Shown piece after piece: positions 40,508 to 53,600 of a stretch of 64,000 nucleotides of DNA. The first letter of the stretch is position 1. Each line of letters begins with the position of its first letter. The translations under genes were made by a program, and so were the position numbers. This DNA comes from Populus alba (lineage: Eukaryota > Streptophyta > Magnoliopsida > Malpighiales > Salicaceae). A model generated the notes under the pieces. It ran no database searches and was not told the DNA's origin. It saw only the letters and a program-made list of their open reading frames with translations. The stretch spans positions 22,085,631 through 22,149,630 of the forward strand of contig NC_133294.1 in assembly GCF_005239225.2 (NCBI RefSeq), in the 5' to 3' direction.

Positions 40508-43500
40508 CTATGTGAGGTCATTCTCATCCAATGGCTCTTCCTCCTCTTTGGCAGCATCGGTCTTCAAAACACTAACATCACCAGTTGGTAGCTTTCTTGC
40601 TAGCTTGATTACCTGAAACCAAGTTTTTCAAGTCATGTCAAGCAAGTGCAACTGGCTGGCAAAGTGGTTTACAGGTTGAGGTACAAGCGAGTTGGTTAAT
40701 TATGTTCTCAGGTTAAACAACTAAAGCCCTAAAGGTGGTGATGGCATCAAATCAAATGAAATTTCAGAGTCCATTAATCTGCCTCAAAGCACAGCGACAA
40801 TCATTGAATGCAAAGGTTACCAAATACCACTAATTATACATCTAAAAAATGTCTGATTTCCCAAGTTTCTTGTAGATATGTGAGTAAATCCAAGACCAAT
40901 AATCAATACATGACATGTTACTGTTAATGTGAGACCAGCTGATACATTTTCAACTGGCAGGGTGAGAGAAGATTAAAATAAGATTTACCACATGGTCAAG
41001 ATTTGAAACAGTGTTGGACTGAGCCAGCCGTTTGATTTCTTCAATATCACCTTCTGTGTAAGCTGAAAGCAGTTTACTAGCACAGCGGTTCTGGTCACTT
41101 CTCAGAAAAGCATCAACCCTGCAAAAAAAAATATATAAATAATAAATAAAAACTAATCATTGTAAACTACTTCCAGCACGCAATGACAGGATATTAGAGT
41201 ACCTCTCCAATAATTTTAGTAATGCTGGATATTGAAGATACAAGATGAAGGTGATTTCACAATGTTACAAGTTCAATCCATTCATTCAACATAACATTAA
41301 TTAGTAGCAATTTTTTTTTAAGTTTTTGTATATAACCGGTCAAAACTCTCTGGTACCAGCCAAAGTAAAAAGAAGCTACATGGCACAACAAAAGCATCAT
41401 CATATAGATAGAACATGCTGCAAGAAATTTCAATAAATTGCTGTTAGCTAAAGGATGCTGACAGAAAAATTAGCTTACTGTGAGCAATCATTGTAGCACT
41501 TTTCTGCTTGCTTGAAGTCATGAGCGTAAAGGTACACAATAATTGCACCAAGATATGCCTGAAATAAATAAAGATAATGTAAGATTAACAGAGATTCTTA
41601 GACAGAAAAAAAAAAAAAAAAACTATATCATACTGCACAGTGTGAAGAGAGGCTACATGTCCTAAACGCATAAAGGGAAAAGGTTGAGTTGCCTCAGAGC
41701 AAGATCAGCAGTAGGTGTCTTAGTTAATATAGATTTAAATATAATTTTGAATGAAGGAAAAACAGAAAAGGAAAAACACACAATGGAAAGTGAAAAGTAG
41801 AAAACACAAGAAATACATTGGGCCGCAAGAGGAAAAAAAACCAACACTTAAAATCACACCTTGCACTGGCTATTGGTGGCATTGCATTTATCTGCTGCTA
41901 GACCCAATTGCAATAAAGAAGCTGCAGCATCACTATACCTGCAGGTAGGAACACCATAATAACACTTAGAAGTTAGAATTGTACAATAGCAGCCTCAAAT
42001 TAAACATTAGGCGGTCAGTGAATACTACAAATACATAATAAACCCTTACTTCTCAAGCTTTATATACACACTAGAGGCAGCACGGTATAGATCAAAGGCC
42101 ATCTGTTCTTTGCCATCTTCTTCAAGAATAGTGGAAGCATCATTGTACAGCTGAACAGCAGCGTCAGGTATAGTATCTTCCAGTGCACTATGAAAGGGGA
42201 AAGAAAGTACTTTTCAAAGATAGCCTGATTTGGCGGGTAAATTACAATGACTATTTTATCACAAGGAGAATGCATGCATGTCAACTGGAGTGAGCAAAAA
42301 AAAAAATCAAGTGCAAATTTGTCCTAGTGTCGAAGGATAAGTTACTAAGAGAGACAATAAATTGTGAAAGGATAAAAAGAAGAAAATAATAAAATTAAAG
42401 GTAAAATTATTAAACTATACAGACATTTGTTTGGACAGAAGGGCAGGGGGGCACATATCATTTTTCAATCATGAACAGACAACATGATGTAGCATATATG
42501 CTGCACATCTCCTAGACTCGTATGCAGTTATTTGTTTACAAATCATTCTGAAGTTAAACTGATATGAAGATTGAGTCATGGAAGAAATGCGACTATACTA
42601 TACAGTTACTAGGATCTTGACGGTGTATGGTTTCTAAATAGAAAATGATGTCAAAGCTTGGTGAACCATTAGAAACTTTATTGGCACTTTCCATAAATCC
42701 TTAAGTTTTTCCGAACCTTGAGTTTCACATGAGTTCCCAAGTGTTAAACTGCAAATAGCTACATAAAAATGATTTATTTCAAATACAAAGCATTGGAGTT
42801 CTGAACACAAAAGGAAAAACCAAGTCCTCACCAAGCAGCCTTAGCTAGAGCATCTGATGCCGGCTGTGGTCTCCCACACTCCATGTACAGCTCAGATGCT
42901 CTTCTATAAAAGTCAGAGACTTCATTCCAGTTGCCTAGCTCCTTTGCTAGAGCAGCAGCAGACTCCATATCTTTAGCAGCATCCCAAGGTCTGATTTTCT
43001 TATTAAGTATATAATTAAACGCAGATATACACATATCAAAACCAAAAAAGATTAATACTTTATGAATCACTCCTAGACTAGAGTCAACAAAAACAAGGAT
43101 ACGAAGAAAGCATCTCTTGTCCTTTGGAAGCCTTCTCAAATGCTTCTTTTGCTTTTTCATTTTTCTTTGCAACCCTAAACAAATTAGCTACAACAAAACA
43201 ATCATTAATAAAAAATAAAAATAAAAACCCACCACAATCCATTTCATTTTGCATAAAAAAAACAATTCACAAGCACACAAACTCAGTCACTAACCAGCTT
43301 CTTCATACAAAAGAGTGGCATTTCTCCAATCAGCACTCCATCTTGTAAGACTGAGTTTAGTCCTAACAAAACAAAAAATACAAGTAAACAAAATGAAAAA
43401 TATTCCAGTCCAAGAAATGGGCCACCTTCAGATTTTCATAACAATGCAGAATCTAAAAAACCCAACACTTTTTCTCCTAACAGACATGCAAATCATCAAA

Positions 43501-43814
43501 TATTTTCAAATGGGCAGATTAAAATTCACGTTAACAATCAACCCATTTGAGCTTAAGCTATCCCAGTAAAGAAAGTCAAGTTCTTTTCACATTTCTCAGT
43601 AATCTATAACTTCAAGAATTCAGTCTTTAAACGTCATATCTAACCCAAAAAAAATAAAAAATAAAAATCAAGAAACAACATCAATACATAATCATTTAAA
43701 ACCATGGAAAAAAAAAAAACAGAATGAATCCTTTCACGTAGAGAGAAAGAGAGAGAAGGGGGCTTACAGTTTATCAGCCTTGGCAATTAGCTTTTCGGGA
43801 TCGGAAGCGGGCAT
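40508..43814 (-). CDS. GSNAP: Gamma-soluble NSF attachment protein (gamma-SNAP)
   Basis: Nine exons on the minus strand give 296 aa: 43814-43768, 43362-43295, 43187-43103, 42990-42832, 42187-42050, 41938-41860, 41558-41479, 41118-40989 and 40612-40508. Phases agree throughout and all introns are GT-AG. The protein starts MPASDPEKLIAKADKL and has the tandem helical hairpins of the SNAP fold (SLTRWSADWRNATLLYEEA, AAALAKELGNWNEVSDFYRR, ASELYMECGRPQPASDALAK, DGKEQMAFDLYRAASSVYIK). The C-terminus IKLARKLPTGDVSVLK ends in an acidic tail, DENDLT. Gamma-SNAP brings the NSF ATPase to SNARE complexes so that they can be disassembled after fusion. Size and sequence match Arabidopsis GSNAP closely. The first residues of each exon were set by splice words and by family sequence. 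Confidence 0.95.
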
Positions 43815-44548
43815 GATGATGGTAATGGAGGACTAATTTTTCTTTTTTCACAGACTGGCAAAGCAAAGCTCAGCAACCAGGCAGTCTTGCTGGATTTTAC
43901 TTTCTTTTATGCTATTTTTATATTGTTATTTGATATATACCCATTTTTTACACATACTAATTTATATCCTTTGCATTTTACTTTTCAAAATAGATTTTCT
44001 TTTTTTAATTAAAAATATTTTACCCATATATATATATACACGTGTGTGTGTGTGAAAATGGATATTAAATAGCGCTTCTAGATTTTTTTGTTAAAAAAGT
44101 CTAGATTGAAATAAATAAAAATTATTTGACATTTTATCACTATATTTATCATAATTTTCAGGGAAAATTACATAATTATTTATAGTTTAATTTTTTTTTT
44201 ATATTTACTCTTTATATTTTTTTAAAAAATATAATTTACGTTTTAATCTTCCCATGAATATTTATCGTATGGAATTATATGCAATCTAGTGTAACTAATT
44301 ACATGTAAATAATTAAAAAATAATAATAATCAAAGTCACCACTGTCTTGCACACGCAAAACTTGGCTAAGTAATTAGGTTTAGTGTAGAACTTCAGCACA
44401 ACCCATGAACACTAACCACCATGCACTCATACAATGACCAACACTCTCATTTCTCCTCCCATAAAAGACCACTGTGATTTCCACTTCTTCATCGCAGCTA
44501 TCAAACCCCATTTCACCACTTAACTTGCTTGAGTTGATCAGTCTCACA
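43815..44548. other. Shared upstream region of gamma-SNAP (-) and the first proline-rich gene (+)
   Basis: The two genes are divergent. The middle (43930-44300) is AT-rich with a compound (TA)n(TG)n microsatellite at 44026-44054. CCATAAAAGACC at 44459-44470 is a possible TATA box 80-90 bp before the ATG at 44549. Confidence 0.45.
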
Positions 44549-45007
44549 ATGGCTTCCAAGCTTGATCTCTTGCTAATTGCCTTTGCTTTCTTGTTTCTTT
44601 GCAGCTCCCATTACTGCTCAGCTTCTGGCAGGTCACTAAATCCAAAAATGGCAGTAACCACAGAATTTGGACTTGACCCACCTTACCTTCTAAAGCCAAC
44701 TTTTCCATTGCCAGAAGATGAAGAGACACAAACACCTCCAAGTTCCACACTACCTATGCTTCCAATGCCACTTCAACAGCCAATAACACCTCCTCCTGCT
44801 CCTCCTCCTTTTCCTGCTGGCCAAGATGGGGTCAATTTGACTCCAGCTTTCCCATTTCCTCACTTGCCTCCTCTACCCAAATTCCCTCCTTTTCCATTTA
44901 TTCCCACAATGCCATCAATCCCTGAACTCCCCTCAATTCCTTTGCCTCCACAGTTTGTGGATTCAGGCTTTTCTTCATCAGAAATTGGAAATGAAGGTAG
45001 CCCGTGA
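44549..45007 (+). CDS. Small secreted proline-rich protein
   Basis: A single-exon frame of 152 codons from MASKLDLLLIAFAFLFL. The first ~26 residues form a clear signal peptide ending near SHYCSASG. The mature part is rich in Pro, Phe and Leu: LPMLPMPLQQPITPPPAPPP, then FPFPHLPPLPKFPPFPFIPT and IPELPSIPLPPQF. An in-frame ATG 75 bp upstream (44474) is rejected because it would bury the signal peptide. Function is unknown; such proteins usually reach the cell wall. The gene points toward a second proline-rich gene on the other strand (45839-45519), and the two share PPLPxFPFPPIP-like wording, suggesting an inverted duplicate. A canonical family name could not be given. Confidence 0.75.
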   Translation: MASKLDLLLIAFAFLFLCSSHYCSASGRSLNPKMAVTTEFGLDPPYLLKPTFPLPEDEETQTPPSSTLPMLPMPLQQPITPPPAPPPFPAGQDGVNLTPAFPFPHLPPLPKFPPFPFIPTMPSIPELPSIPLPPQFVDSGFSSSEIGNEGSP

Positions 45008-45518
45008 AGCTATAATTGCCTTTTCCAGGTGGAACTACACAGTTTGCAAACTAACTACATCATCAGGTGGTTTGAGTACGTTGGCAGCAAATGTTACGTG
45101 TCATGCTCATCTTGTAGCTAGTTTCCTTTTCCATACAAATAATATGGGATTATGCCATTGTTGATGTAGTTATTAATGAAGATCTATAATAACATGGTTG
45201 ATGTTAACGTTGCAAATTGCCATGAACACATGCTGCTCCATGAGCATTCATCAAACTAATTCCATCAGCAGTTACAAAAAAGATAATGATAGGAAGATTA
45301 AGGGAAACATTACACAGTACTAGTTAGATACAAAAATAGAAATAAGAAAAGAAAACACAGCAGGATAGACAGAAGCAAAACATGTCCCTTACATATGACT
45401 TGGTACCATCACAAAGTCACAGCTTATTGTTGTTTATTTATTTATTTATTCTCCTCCTCCTATCTTTTTCCATGGCTATTTAGAGGTCACAAGGTACTCA
45501 AAAAAGTTCAAAAATTGA
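45008..45518. other. Shared 3' region of the two convergent proline-rich genes
   Basis: About 510 bp separate the two stop codons. The sequence is near-unique with no ORF of note. Both 3' UTRs should lie here and may overlap. Confidence 0.5.
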
Positions 45519-45839
45519 TCATGCTGGAGGAGATAGAGGGGAAGGGATGGGAGGGAAAGGAAAGTCAGGAAGTGGAGGGACATTGGGAATGTCAAATGGA
45601 GGTGGAGGTGGAAATTGAGGAAATGGGATTCCAGGAATTGGAATGTTTGGAAATGGTGGCAAGTTCTTCATCTCTCCCAATCCCTTCTTGGCATTGATTT
45701 TATCAAACTTCATAGGATTTCCATTTTCTTCCTTGAGTTGGCGAGCATCGATCTGTAGTGCAAGACAAGTGATCAACAGAAACAAGCCTAACAAGAATAT
45801 AGGTTTCAACACCACTTTCGAGGAAGTTTTGGTAGCCAT
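45519..45839 (-). CDS. Small secreted proline-rich protein (convergent partner)
   Basis: A single-exon minus-strand frame of 106 codons beginning MATKTSSKVVLKPIFLLGLF. A signal peptide of about 32 residues ends near ALQIDA. The mature part has a charged segment (RQLKEENGNPMKFDKINAKK) followed by a proline/phenylalanine-rich tail (FPNIPIPGIPFPQFPPPPPF, then PPLPDFPFPPIPSPLSPPA). It resembles small wall-associated plant proteins with a PELPK-like or hybrid-PRP layout, but I cannot name a family. A strong TATA box lies at 45884-45892. Confidence 0.78.
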   Translation of the reverse strand: MATKTSSKVVLKPIFLLGLFLLITCLALQIDARQLKEENGNPMKFDKINAKKGLGEMKNLPPFPNIPIPGIPFPQFPPPPPFDIPNVPPLPDFPFPPIPSPLSPPA

Positions 45840-45883
45840 GACTAGGCAAAGTTTTGATGTCTAGCCCTCACCCTTGAGGGTTC

Positions 45884-45892
45884 ATATATATA
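45884..45892 (-). promoter_or_regulatory. TATA box of the minus-strand proline-rich gene
   Basis: TATATATAT on the minus strand lies about 45 bp before the ATG at 45839, so the 5' leader would be only about 15-20 nt. Confidence 0.6.
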
Positions 45893-46388
45893 CAGGGAGT
45901 TGCAAGTCACATTTATGAGTCAGCCTTCTCAATCTCTCTTTCTTTGTCTGTGTAAAAACTTGTTGAAACTCAAAACCTCTTGATGATTGTGCCAACAAGT
46001 GGAAGAGACATAGAGAGGAGAGCAAAGAGGCCAGATTACTACAGAAATTAAATGCTGCTAAAGAGAATTGGAAAGAGTGCCAAGAAACATAATTTCATTG
46101 ATCTTTCTGCTGAAACTTCCCACATACATGCCCTTTATTATACTAAAAAATACAAAATGAACTTATCTAGATTTCTGACAATACATCCAGTTACATAATC
46201 TTAGACAAGGAAGACAAAATACAAAATACGATTATTAATCAATTGTTATCAACATATCGCAAATGCTTTGACATTTACATGATAAAGAATGAATCAAAAA
46301 ATTGGTTAAAGACATCTCACAAGCAAAAGGGAATGCTACAAAAAGCTACAAAAGTATATTACAGAAGACATCTCACCAGTCTCAGTCC

Positions 46389-49300
46389 TCAGCCGTTTGT
46401 TGTGGTATTATATGTGACTTTGACAATGACAGACAATGGAATGTTGAGAACATGACCCTGATCTCCAAACAGTCCTATCCTTCCATGGCTAGCAATAGAA
46501 CTATTCATTATTGCGTCAAAGAACACACTCAAGACTTGCCTTTCCCCACTGGCAATAGAGAAGCGGGCCGGAACCACCTTTACAGTCACTCCATAAGGAG
46601 CACTCCAGCCAACTTTATACGTTTCATTACCAGCAATGTTAGTCACGGATCTTTGGACCGTTCTAGACTGATATAGTTTAGCGATTGTGATGGAGGGAAG
46701 ATTCAGGTCAGTGCCATTGATGGTTGAGTTATAAGACAAACAATTTTGTCCTGTGTAGTTCAGGACCACAGGACTAGATCCGTTAATGCCACAAAGAAAT
46801 GACATATAGTCATCATAACCTGCAAAAGCAGAGTATGAAGTTAGAATCAGATGCATGAAGTTCACAAATAAATTAATGGATCACAGATAGCAAATGCAAA
46901 ATTAAAATCCAGATTTTTTCTAGTAATAATTTATACAGTATTAAATTGATCTAGACTGATCTAGACTAGCCAAGGTGCCTCTTCCACTAGCAAAATATGG
47001 CTCTGGATAAAGTTCAAGGACGTAAAGAATTTATGTTATTAGACTACAAGAGTTTAAGCAATAATGAAAATCCATCAATCAAATGTTCGCTTTTATTAAA
47101 AAAATAAACTATTTAAAATGGGTTTAAAGACATCTTTAAACAACAACAAAAAAGCTTAACAATCATAGAGTAGTTGGGGTCAGCTAAATGGACGCTTTTA
47201 AGACATCTTCAAAGGAGAAAAGATGCGTGATTAATACATCCAAGGAGGCAAGGATAATATAGGTGGATAAAATATTTTCTACAGTGACAAGATAATAACT
47301 AGGGCAACTCCAACATCCCAAGTCAATAAATGATGATGTGCAAAAATTACTTGATAACTAGTAAACAGGTTTATATGATAAATGTAAACTTACTGGAATC
47401 AAAAATCAAACCCGGATCAAGAGCAGCAGTTGCATTCACAAAACCACTTCCCATGTCGAATGGCGTGGCTGGAGACTGATTTAGATCCGGGTTGGCATAA
47501 GCACGCTGAGCCATTATTGGCCCACCATTATTGTCATATAAAGAAGCAGTTGAGGAAAGCGCAGAGGCAATTGCTGAAGCACTGAAACTGGGGAATTTTT
47601 GCTTGATCAGTGCAGCAAGCCCAGCAATATGAGGAGCAGCCATACTCGTCCCAGACATCATTGCAAAGTTCTCACCTAGGGGGTTCAGTTGACAGAATAA
47701 GATACATTTTACTTGTGTAAACGCTATAACTAACATGGAATCTCAATTGGACCGCTCCAGTATCCATATTCCTACCTTGAAATTCAACTGAGTCTGTGCC
47801 AAGTGAACTCCATGCAGCCCATATTGAATTTCCAGGAGCTACCAAGTTGGGTTTCAAAATGTCAGCATCATCAAGAAAACTATCTTCTGGATCCGGTCCT
47901 CTTGCAGAATAGTACATGACTTTGGGAGCAGAATTGGAGTAGTTAGCTTTAAGTCCACCTAAAATACTTGCAACAGCACCAAATTTAGTGATTTGCTTTG
48001 TAGTCCCGTTCCTCTCCAAAGAAGAATTGTAGTATTGGAGTAAAACCTGCCACAAGGATCATTCAAGGCTAAGATTTCACGTAAGTGACAATTTCTTTTG
48101 AAGGGAAAAAACTCACAAAATGATATCATAGAAAGACCTTGCAAGCTAAACACTAAAAGAAAAGAATAGTCATTTGCCAGCAAACGCTAATGCACAGAAA
48201 CCTTCACCTTGGAATCATCAGGGGATGGAATTATGATCCCAGGCACACTCATTGGAATTGGATTAAGCTGAAAACCAATTACAAAAGGATCCATGTAGAA
48301 CACCACCCCAGCTGCACTGAGGTTTTTGGCTGTTTCTACAGCTTGTTTGATTGTGGAAAGTCCAAGCACAAATCGAATTGAATAACTACAGATCAAGAGG
48401 TTTCCTTCGATAAAATCCTGATTGAAGTTACTGGAATCTTGACATTCACCCACATACATATCAGTAGTAACTGTTGTCTCATTGTTCACGGCATGAAGTG
48501 CAGAAACAAGGGTCAACATGGTGTCTTCATCTGTTCCCGCTGAAGGAAAACGAAGCAAGTATATTAGACTCTTATCTCAATGGAAATATGTAGAAAACCA
48601 TTGATTAACAGGAAAATAATAGCATCAATTGCTGCTATGCATTTTACTCTGAGTTTCTTTGTTTGCAAGTTCATTTCAAAAGATAGTGTACAGAGAAAAT
48701 AAGAAATGGAGTGATGATGATAAGCTTACGTGCAAGTCCAACTCCATGAATGGTTACATTGTTGCCAAGTATTATAGAGTTACTATAAACTCTGTCATGA
48801 GAAGCCGCACCAACAGTGAAGATCCATGGACTGAAGGAAGACATGCTCTTGGGTGATGGCCCAGTATTGCCGGCAGCTTGCACAGTAAAAACACCAGCCT
48901 TCACAGCTGAGAGCAACGCCATGTCTATGGGATTAAAGAATGTTGCAATACCGGGAGGACGCCTGTTGGGAGTGATAGATAAACTTAAAACATCAACCCC
49001 ATCCTGAGCTGCCTGCAAATACAAAATAGGTGATAAATATTTAATATTGATCACCATATGAATATCAATTAAAAAATGCCAGCCTTCTCTTGCTTGTCAT
49101 TTAGCAAAATTGCTCTACTTGGAATGATAGAGCAGTTTCCCAAGCAATTAGAACCTATTAAATCTGGCCATAATGAGGCAAACAACAAATTGGGTGGCCT
49201 GAGACAAGAGGCAACAGCCATTTGATGAGCTCAAAACTGTCTAGATGAAGGCCAAGTTTAGTCACAGTCCATAAACGAACAAGACATATTGATAATCAGC

Positions 49301-51700
49301 AGCATATAAATCGATCAAATGCCCCAGGCAGTTTCAACTTTCAAAGTCCTTTCCCCTTTTGAAAAATTGTGCAACACAGTAACAGAATCATTTGCAGAAA
49401 CAGACCAGATTAAATATACGTACCTGATCTATAGCAGCAACAACATCAGCAGCAAAGCCTCCAAAACTCTTATACAATGCCTTGTAAACAGAAACACTGG
49501 AAAAGATGAACATGCAATTAATACAAAAGAAGAACTACTGCAAGTAAAAGCTTTACAAAAGTGAGATTTTCATTATATGATAAACAGAAATTACTGTGCA
49601 CGAGGAGCCATCCCACTGGCATTCCCAAAACAATGTCCAGCAACTATCACTGGAATCCCATGGTTTCCTGCAGCAACAGAGGCAGTATGCCTGAAAATAA
49701 AGATAAGATTCACTAAGACTAACTGTGTATTGAAGAATTAGATGAACATGTTTACTGTGTTACATATCATGGAATCACAAGAGCTGGAATTGGATCAAGA
49801 TCTTTACAATAATGCATGTCAAGGAACCACCAGTGTTGGTTCTATCAACAACAAAATGAGCACACACTTACGTTCCATGACCATCACCATCAAATGGAGA
49901 AGCATAGTCCTGACTTGAATTGAAAATTCCCCTGGTGATAGCAGATGCTGCAAAATGGCGTGCCCCAATGAGCTTCCTATTGCAGGAACCAGAAGGGAAA
50001 TCTCGAGTAACCTCACAAACGCCTGAAAAATGGCTAGGGACTGGATATGAGTTCAAAGATATGTCATCAGCGAAGCTGGGGTGAGTTGGATCGATGCCAG
50101 TATCAACAAAGCCAATCACAATTCCTTCACCGGCAGTTTCATATCCACCTGCTTTGACCCAAGCCCCTTGTGGCAGGCCCAGGAACTGTGGAGTGTGTGT
50201 GGTTGCAGTTCTAACAGAGAAATCCAAAGCCACATTTGCCACTTCTCTCCTCCTCGAAAGCTTAGAGGCCTTAGAAAATGATATGTACAACCAAATTAAG
50301 AATTTCAGTTTTTTTCTTTCCAAACAAGAACATAAATTCCCATCACAAAAATAAAGCTTGCAGGGACTTTGTTATGCTACATACAGAAATATATGTAAAA
50401 CAAGCTGCAAATCAAAGATTTTACAAGTTCTGTAGCCAAGGCCCAATAGCTATACATAAAAAATACATTAGTAATAGAAGCATCATCAATGTGCTAACCC
50501 ACACAATTATGGTCACTTAATGATGATGAATGATGATTTATGCATACCTGTTCCGGGGTAACAAGAACAGCAAACCCATTAATCAAGTAGTGATAGCTGT
50601 ACAGCTTGAGATACTTCTCCCCTCTCAACACCCTCCTCAATAATGAATCATGAACTCGAGCAACATATGAACTAGAACTCCAGTTGGATCTCGAATTATC
50701 CCTGAAAATACAGAAAAATCATTCAAAAAAACATAATTAATTAATCAAGTTTCTGTCAACTTGTTCATCCTCCCCAAAAGGAATACAATTGAAGGGACAA
50801 ACTGTAAGGGGGAAGCATGGATTTCAAGCACAATCATTGGCTATGTTAGGTGAATTATAGACAAATAATTAAACAAAAAAAGTAAAATCTGGCTAAGCAC
50901 TCATCAATTCACACTCTGTGATCCTAATTAATCCCGTCAAAATATGGAGGCAACGGTCAATTCCTCAACTAATTATTACAGAAGAGTTCAAGAAACAAAT
51001 AAACAATAGTAAAGCTCGAAGGGATAGAAAGGAGAAAATAAATAAGTCATGTTTGTTAAGGAAGTAAATCCTTATCCAGTGATGTATGAAAAACACAACC
51101 TTACACAAAGTCCATAGAAACCCCACATAAGGAACAAGAGGACCCAGTTAGAGCAGACAAGACAGCAGCAATAAAAACTCAAACAATTAGCGGGAAACAA
51201 TAAACTTACATTTCATCAGCATCTAGCTACTTCTTTATTGGAGACAAAATGACCAACATGAAATTAAACTAAACTAAAAAAAAAAACATGAAACCGAGTA
51301 CATGCAACAAAAACACACAAAATTACCAAAATTTTCGTCATTAGACAAGAAAACACATAAAAGCACAACAATTTCACATATTACAAACCATAAAATGTAA
51401 CCGATTTAACTAACCAAGACAAGACGGTCACTAAGATTAAAAGAAACACAAAATGAAGCAATAAAGTTAGTACCTTCGATTGTGAAATTGATTTGGATTT
51501 CTAGGAACACCATGCTTGAAAACATTAGTATTCTTTCTAAGCTTTCCATAGTAATGAGAAGCAGGAGCTTGTTTAAGAGTAATAATGTAAACAGCTGTTG
51601 TTTCATTGTCTGAACCATCATCAACCTGACACAAAGCGCCTGCTAACAACCCCAGACTAAGCACCATTACCATTAAATGCACCAAGTAGATACCTTCCAT
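46389..51700 (-). CDS. SBT2.2: Subtilisin-like serine protease, SBT2 group (SBT2.2-like)
   Basis: Ten exons give 848 aa: 51700-51474, 50701-50548, 50269-49872, 49690-49595, 49496-49424, 49012-48730, 48539-48208, 48046-47776, 47675-47394 and 46819-46389. The start MEGIYLVHLMVMVLSLGLLA is a signal peptide, followed by the I9 propeptide (VYIITLKQAPASHYYG ... YSYHYLINGFAVLVTPEQ). Catalytic motifs are present: Asp in IGFVDTGIDPTHPSF, His in DGDGHGTHTASVAAGN, the oxyanion Asn in QAAGNTGPSP and Ser in MMSGTSMAAPH. A PA-type insert lies between Asn and Ser (VEGN-like IEGNLLICSYS), and a fibronectin-III-like end holds the RSVTNIAGNETYKV motif. The protein should be secreted or vacuolar and act on propeptides or wall proteins; the substrate is unknown. 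Position next to gamma-SNAP supports SBT2.2 over other SBT2 members. Confidence 0.93.
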
Positions 51701-52810
51701 TGTCAAACACCAAAACACAACAAAAGCTTAACTCTTTAACAACAAGAAGATCAGCAACAACAATTCATGATGTACTTCACTTTTCAAGAACCAAACTTTT
51801 GTTCAAGAAACTAAAGAAACCCCACAGAAGTAAAAACCCTTATGTGGAATAGTTTGGAAACAGCTTTGAAGAAGTGGAAGTACAGAAAGAACCCACTAAG
51901 CTTCTTCCACTGGCAGAGAAGCTACAAGTGATCGTGGAGGGAGGAAGAAAGTACCCTTTAGTTCACTTTTGAGAAAGATGGAGAGTAGAAGTATTAATAG
52001 AAGAAATATTATAGCTTAGAAAAAGAAGCTACTGTTCAGAATTTTCTTGGAGACGGTGAAGATGAACGTTTGTTTAATAAAAAGTTAGAAAAATAATGGA
52101 TTGATGACGAACGATTTCTTGTATTTTTCTTTCCTTTTTGATTTTTTTTACCGACATTGTTTAGGCCATTTTACGTGCATAATGACTAATCTTCAAAATG
52201 CTGAAATTAACGAACAGAAAAATCCAAGTTCTCACCAATTAAATTATACTATTACTTTTTATTTTTATTGTGCATGTGGGGTGGAAATTAATTTCTTGAT
52301 TCTCTACTTTGCTGGTCAATTGTAGAGTTTTTTTTTTTTTTTTAAAGAATGGCTTGCTAATATTTTCAATGAATGCGAGGAATGCGAGGGATGCAAGGAC
52401 AGGAGAGCTCTGACATACTAATAATCTCCACGAGAAGAGAGTTTTTTTTTTTTTCTTTATTGAGAAGGCAGCATTTTAAATTGAAATCAATATTATAAAA
52501 TGAAATTTCAGTCGTGTTTTCATGAATTATATGATAATTTCTTTTTTATCTATAAGCCTAGTTTTCCTTCTTCTTTTTTTTTTTATAAGAACTTAATGGT
52601 TGAACCAACATAAAAGAAAAACATTGTAGAGTTTTTAATAATCACAAAAAAAATGACAAAATGAATTACTCTTTTTTATATTTTAAATATTTTAAAAAAT
52701 ATATATTATACTTTTTTTTTCTAAATGGTGGTTGTAAAAAAAGTAATTTCATTGGTTCATTCATAATATTTTATGATTAAATAAAAAAACAATGTTTATA
52801 GAGTAAAAAT

Positions 52811-52873
<63 letters not shown>

Positions 52874-53390
52874 GAACAAGACAAAAATGAGACGAGGAAA
52901 TGTGTGTGGAAAATGATAGTTAGGTCAACGGGTCAGCCTTTTATTTTTATTTTTATTTTTATTTTATTTTATTTTTTGGCCCTCTTTGTTTCATTATCCC
53001 CAACGTTCAAATTTCACAAGATTTTGTCTTTGCCTTCACCCGTGACACTATTTGTACCCATACACAATTTGATTCATGTTTCGTACCTGTGTGGCAACAC
53101 GTTAAAAATTTGATTTTTTTTAACAAAAGAATATTGTTTTATATTTTAAAATTGTTTTAATATACTAATATTAAAAAAAATTAAAAAAAAAATTCAAATA
53201 TTACCGAGCAAAAAACAGGAAGTAACCATTGACACTATACCAAAGAGTATTGATGATTGCATTGGAAAGCAACTAGTTAACTGGATCAACTTAATAATTG
53301 TTTATTAAATTATGTTGTGTTTTTTTTAGTTTTATAAAAAATAAATTCAAAGCTTGGTTTGATTAGAATCAACTCACCTATTAATTAATA
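51701..53390. other. Upstream region of the SBT2 gene and AT-rich spacer
   Basis: About 51701-52020 is probably the 5' leader and core promoter of the SBT2 gene. The remainder is AT-rich with poly-T runs (52327-52343, 52443-52455) and no gene. Confidence 0.4.
52813..52873. repeat. Compound microsatellite (CT)n(AT)n
   Basis: About 18 CT units run directly into about 13 AT units. It is the longest simple repeat in the window. Confidence 0.95.
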
Positions 53391-53394
53391 ACCT

Positions 53395-53600
53395 TTAGTG
53401 TACTGTTTGTTTTTTTATTTTAAAAATACTTTAAAAAAATTAAATTTTTATTTTATTTTTTTGTTTCAAATTAATATTTTTTTTCATGTTTTTAGATCAT
53501 TTTGATGTACTAACATTAAAAATATTTTTTTAATATATTATTTTAACATATTTTTATATAAAAAATATTTTAAAAAATAATTGCAACGAAACTCCCATTA
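53395..53600 (-). repeat. Copy of the AT-rich dispersed repeat (reverse orientation)
   Basis: Begins GTGTACTGTTTGTTTTTTTA and carries TTTTAGATCATTTTGATGTA, CTAACATTAAAAATATTTTT and TATATAAAAAATATTTTAAA, ending AATTGCAACGAAAC. Orientation is reversed relative to the 8988 copy. Confidence 0.5.

Noticed and set aside
44474..44548. Upstream in-frame ATG for the first proline-rich gene
   Set aside because: It would put 25 polar residues before a clear signal peptide; the second ATG fits a secreted protein better.
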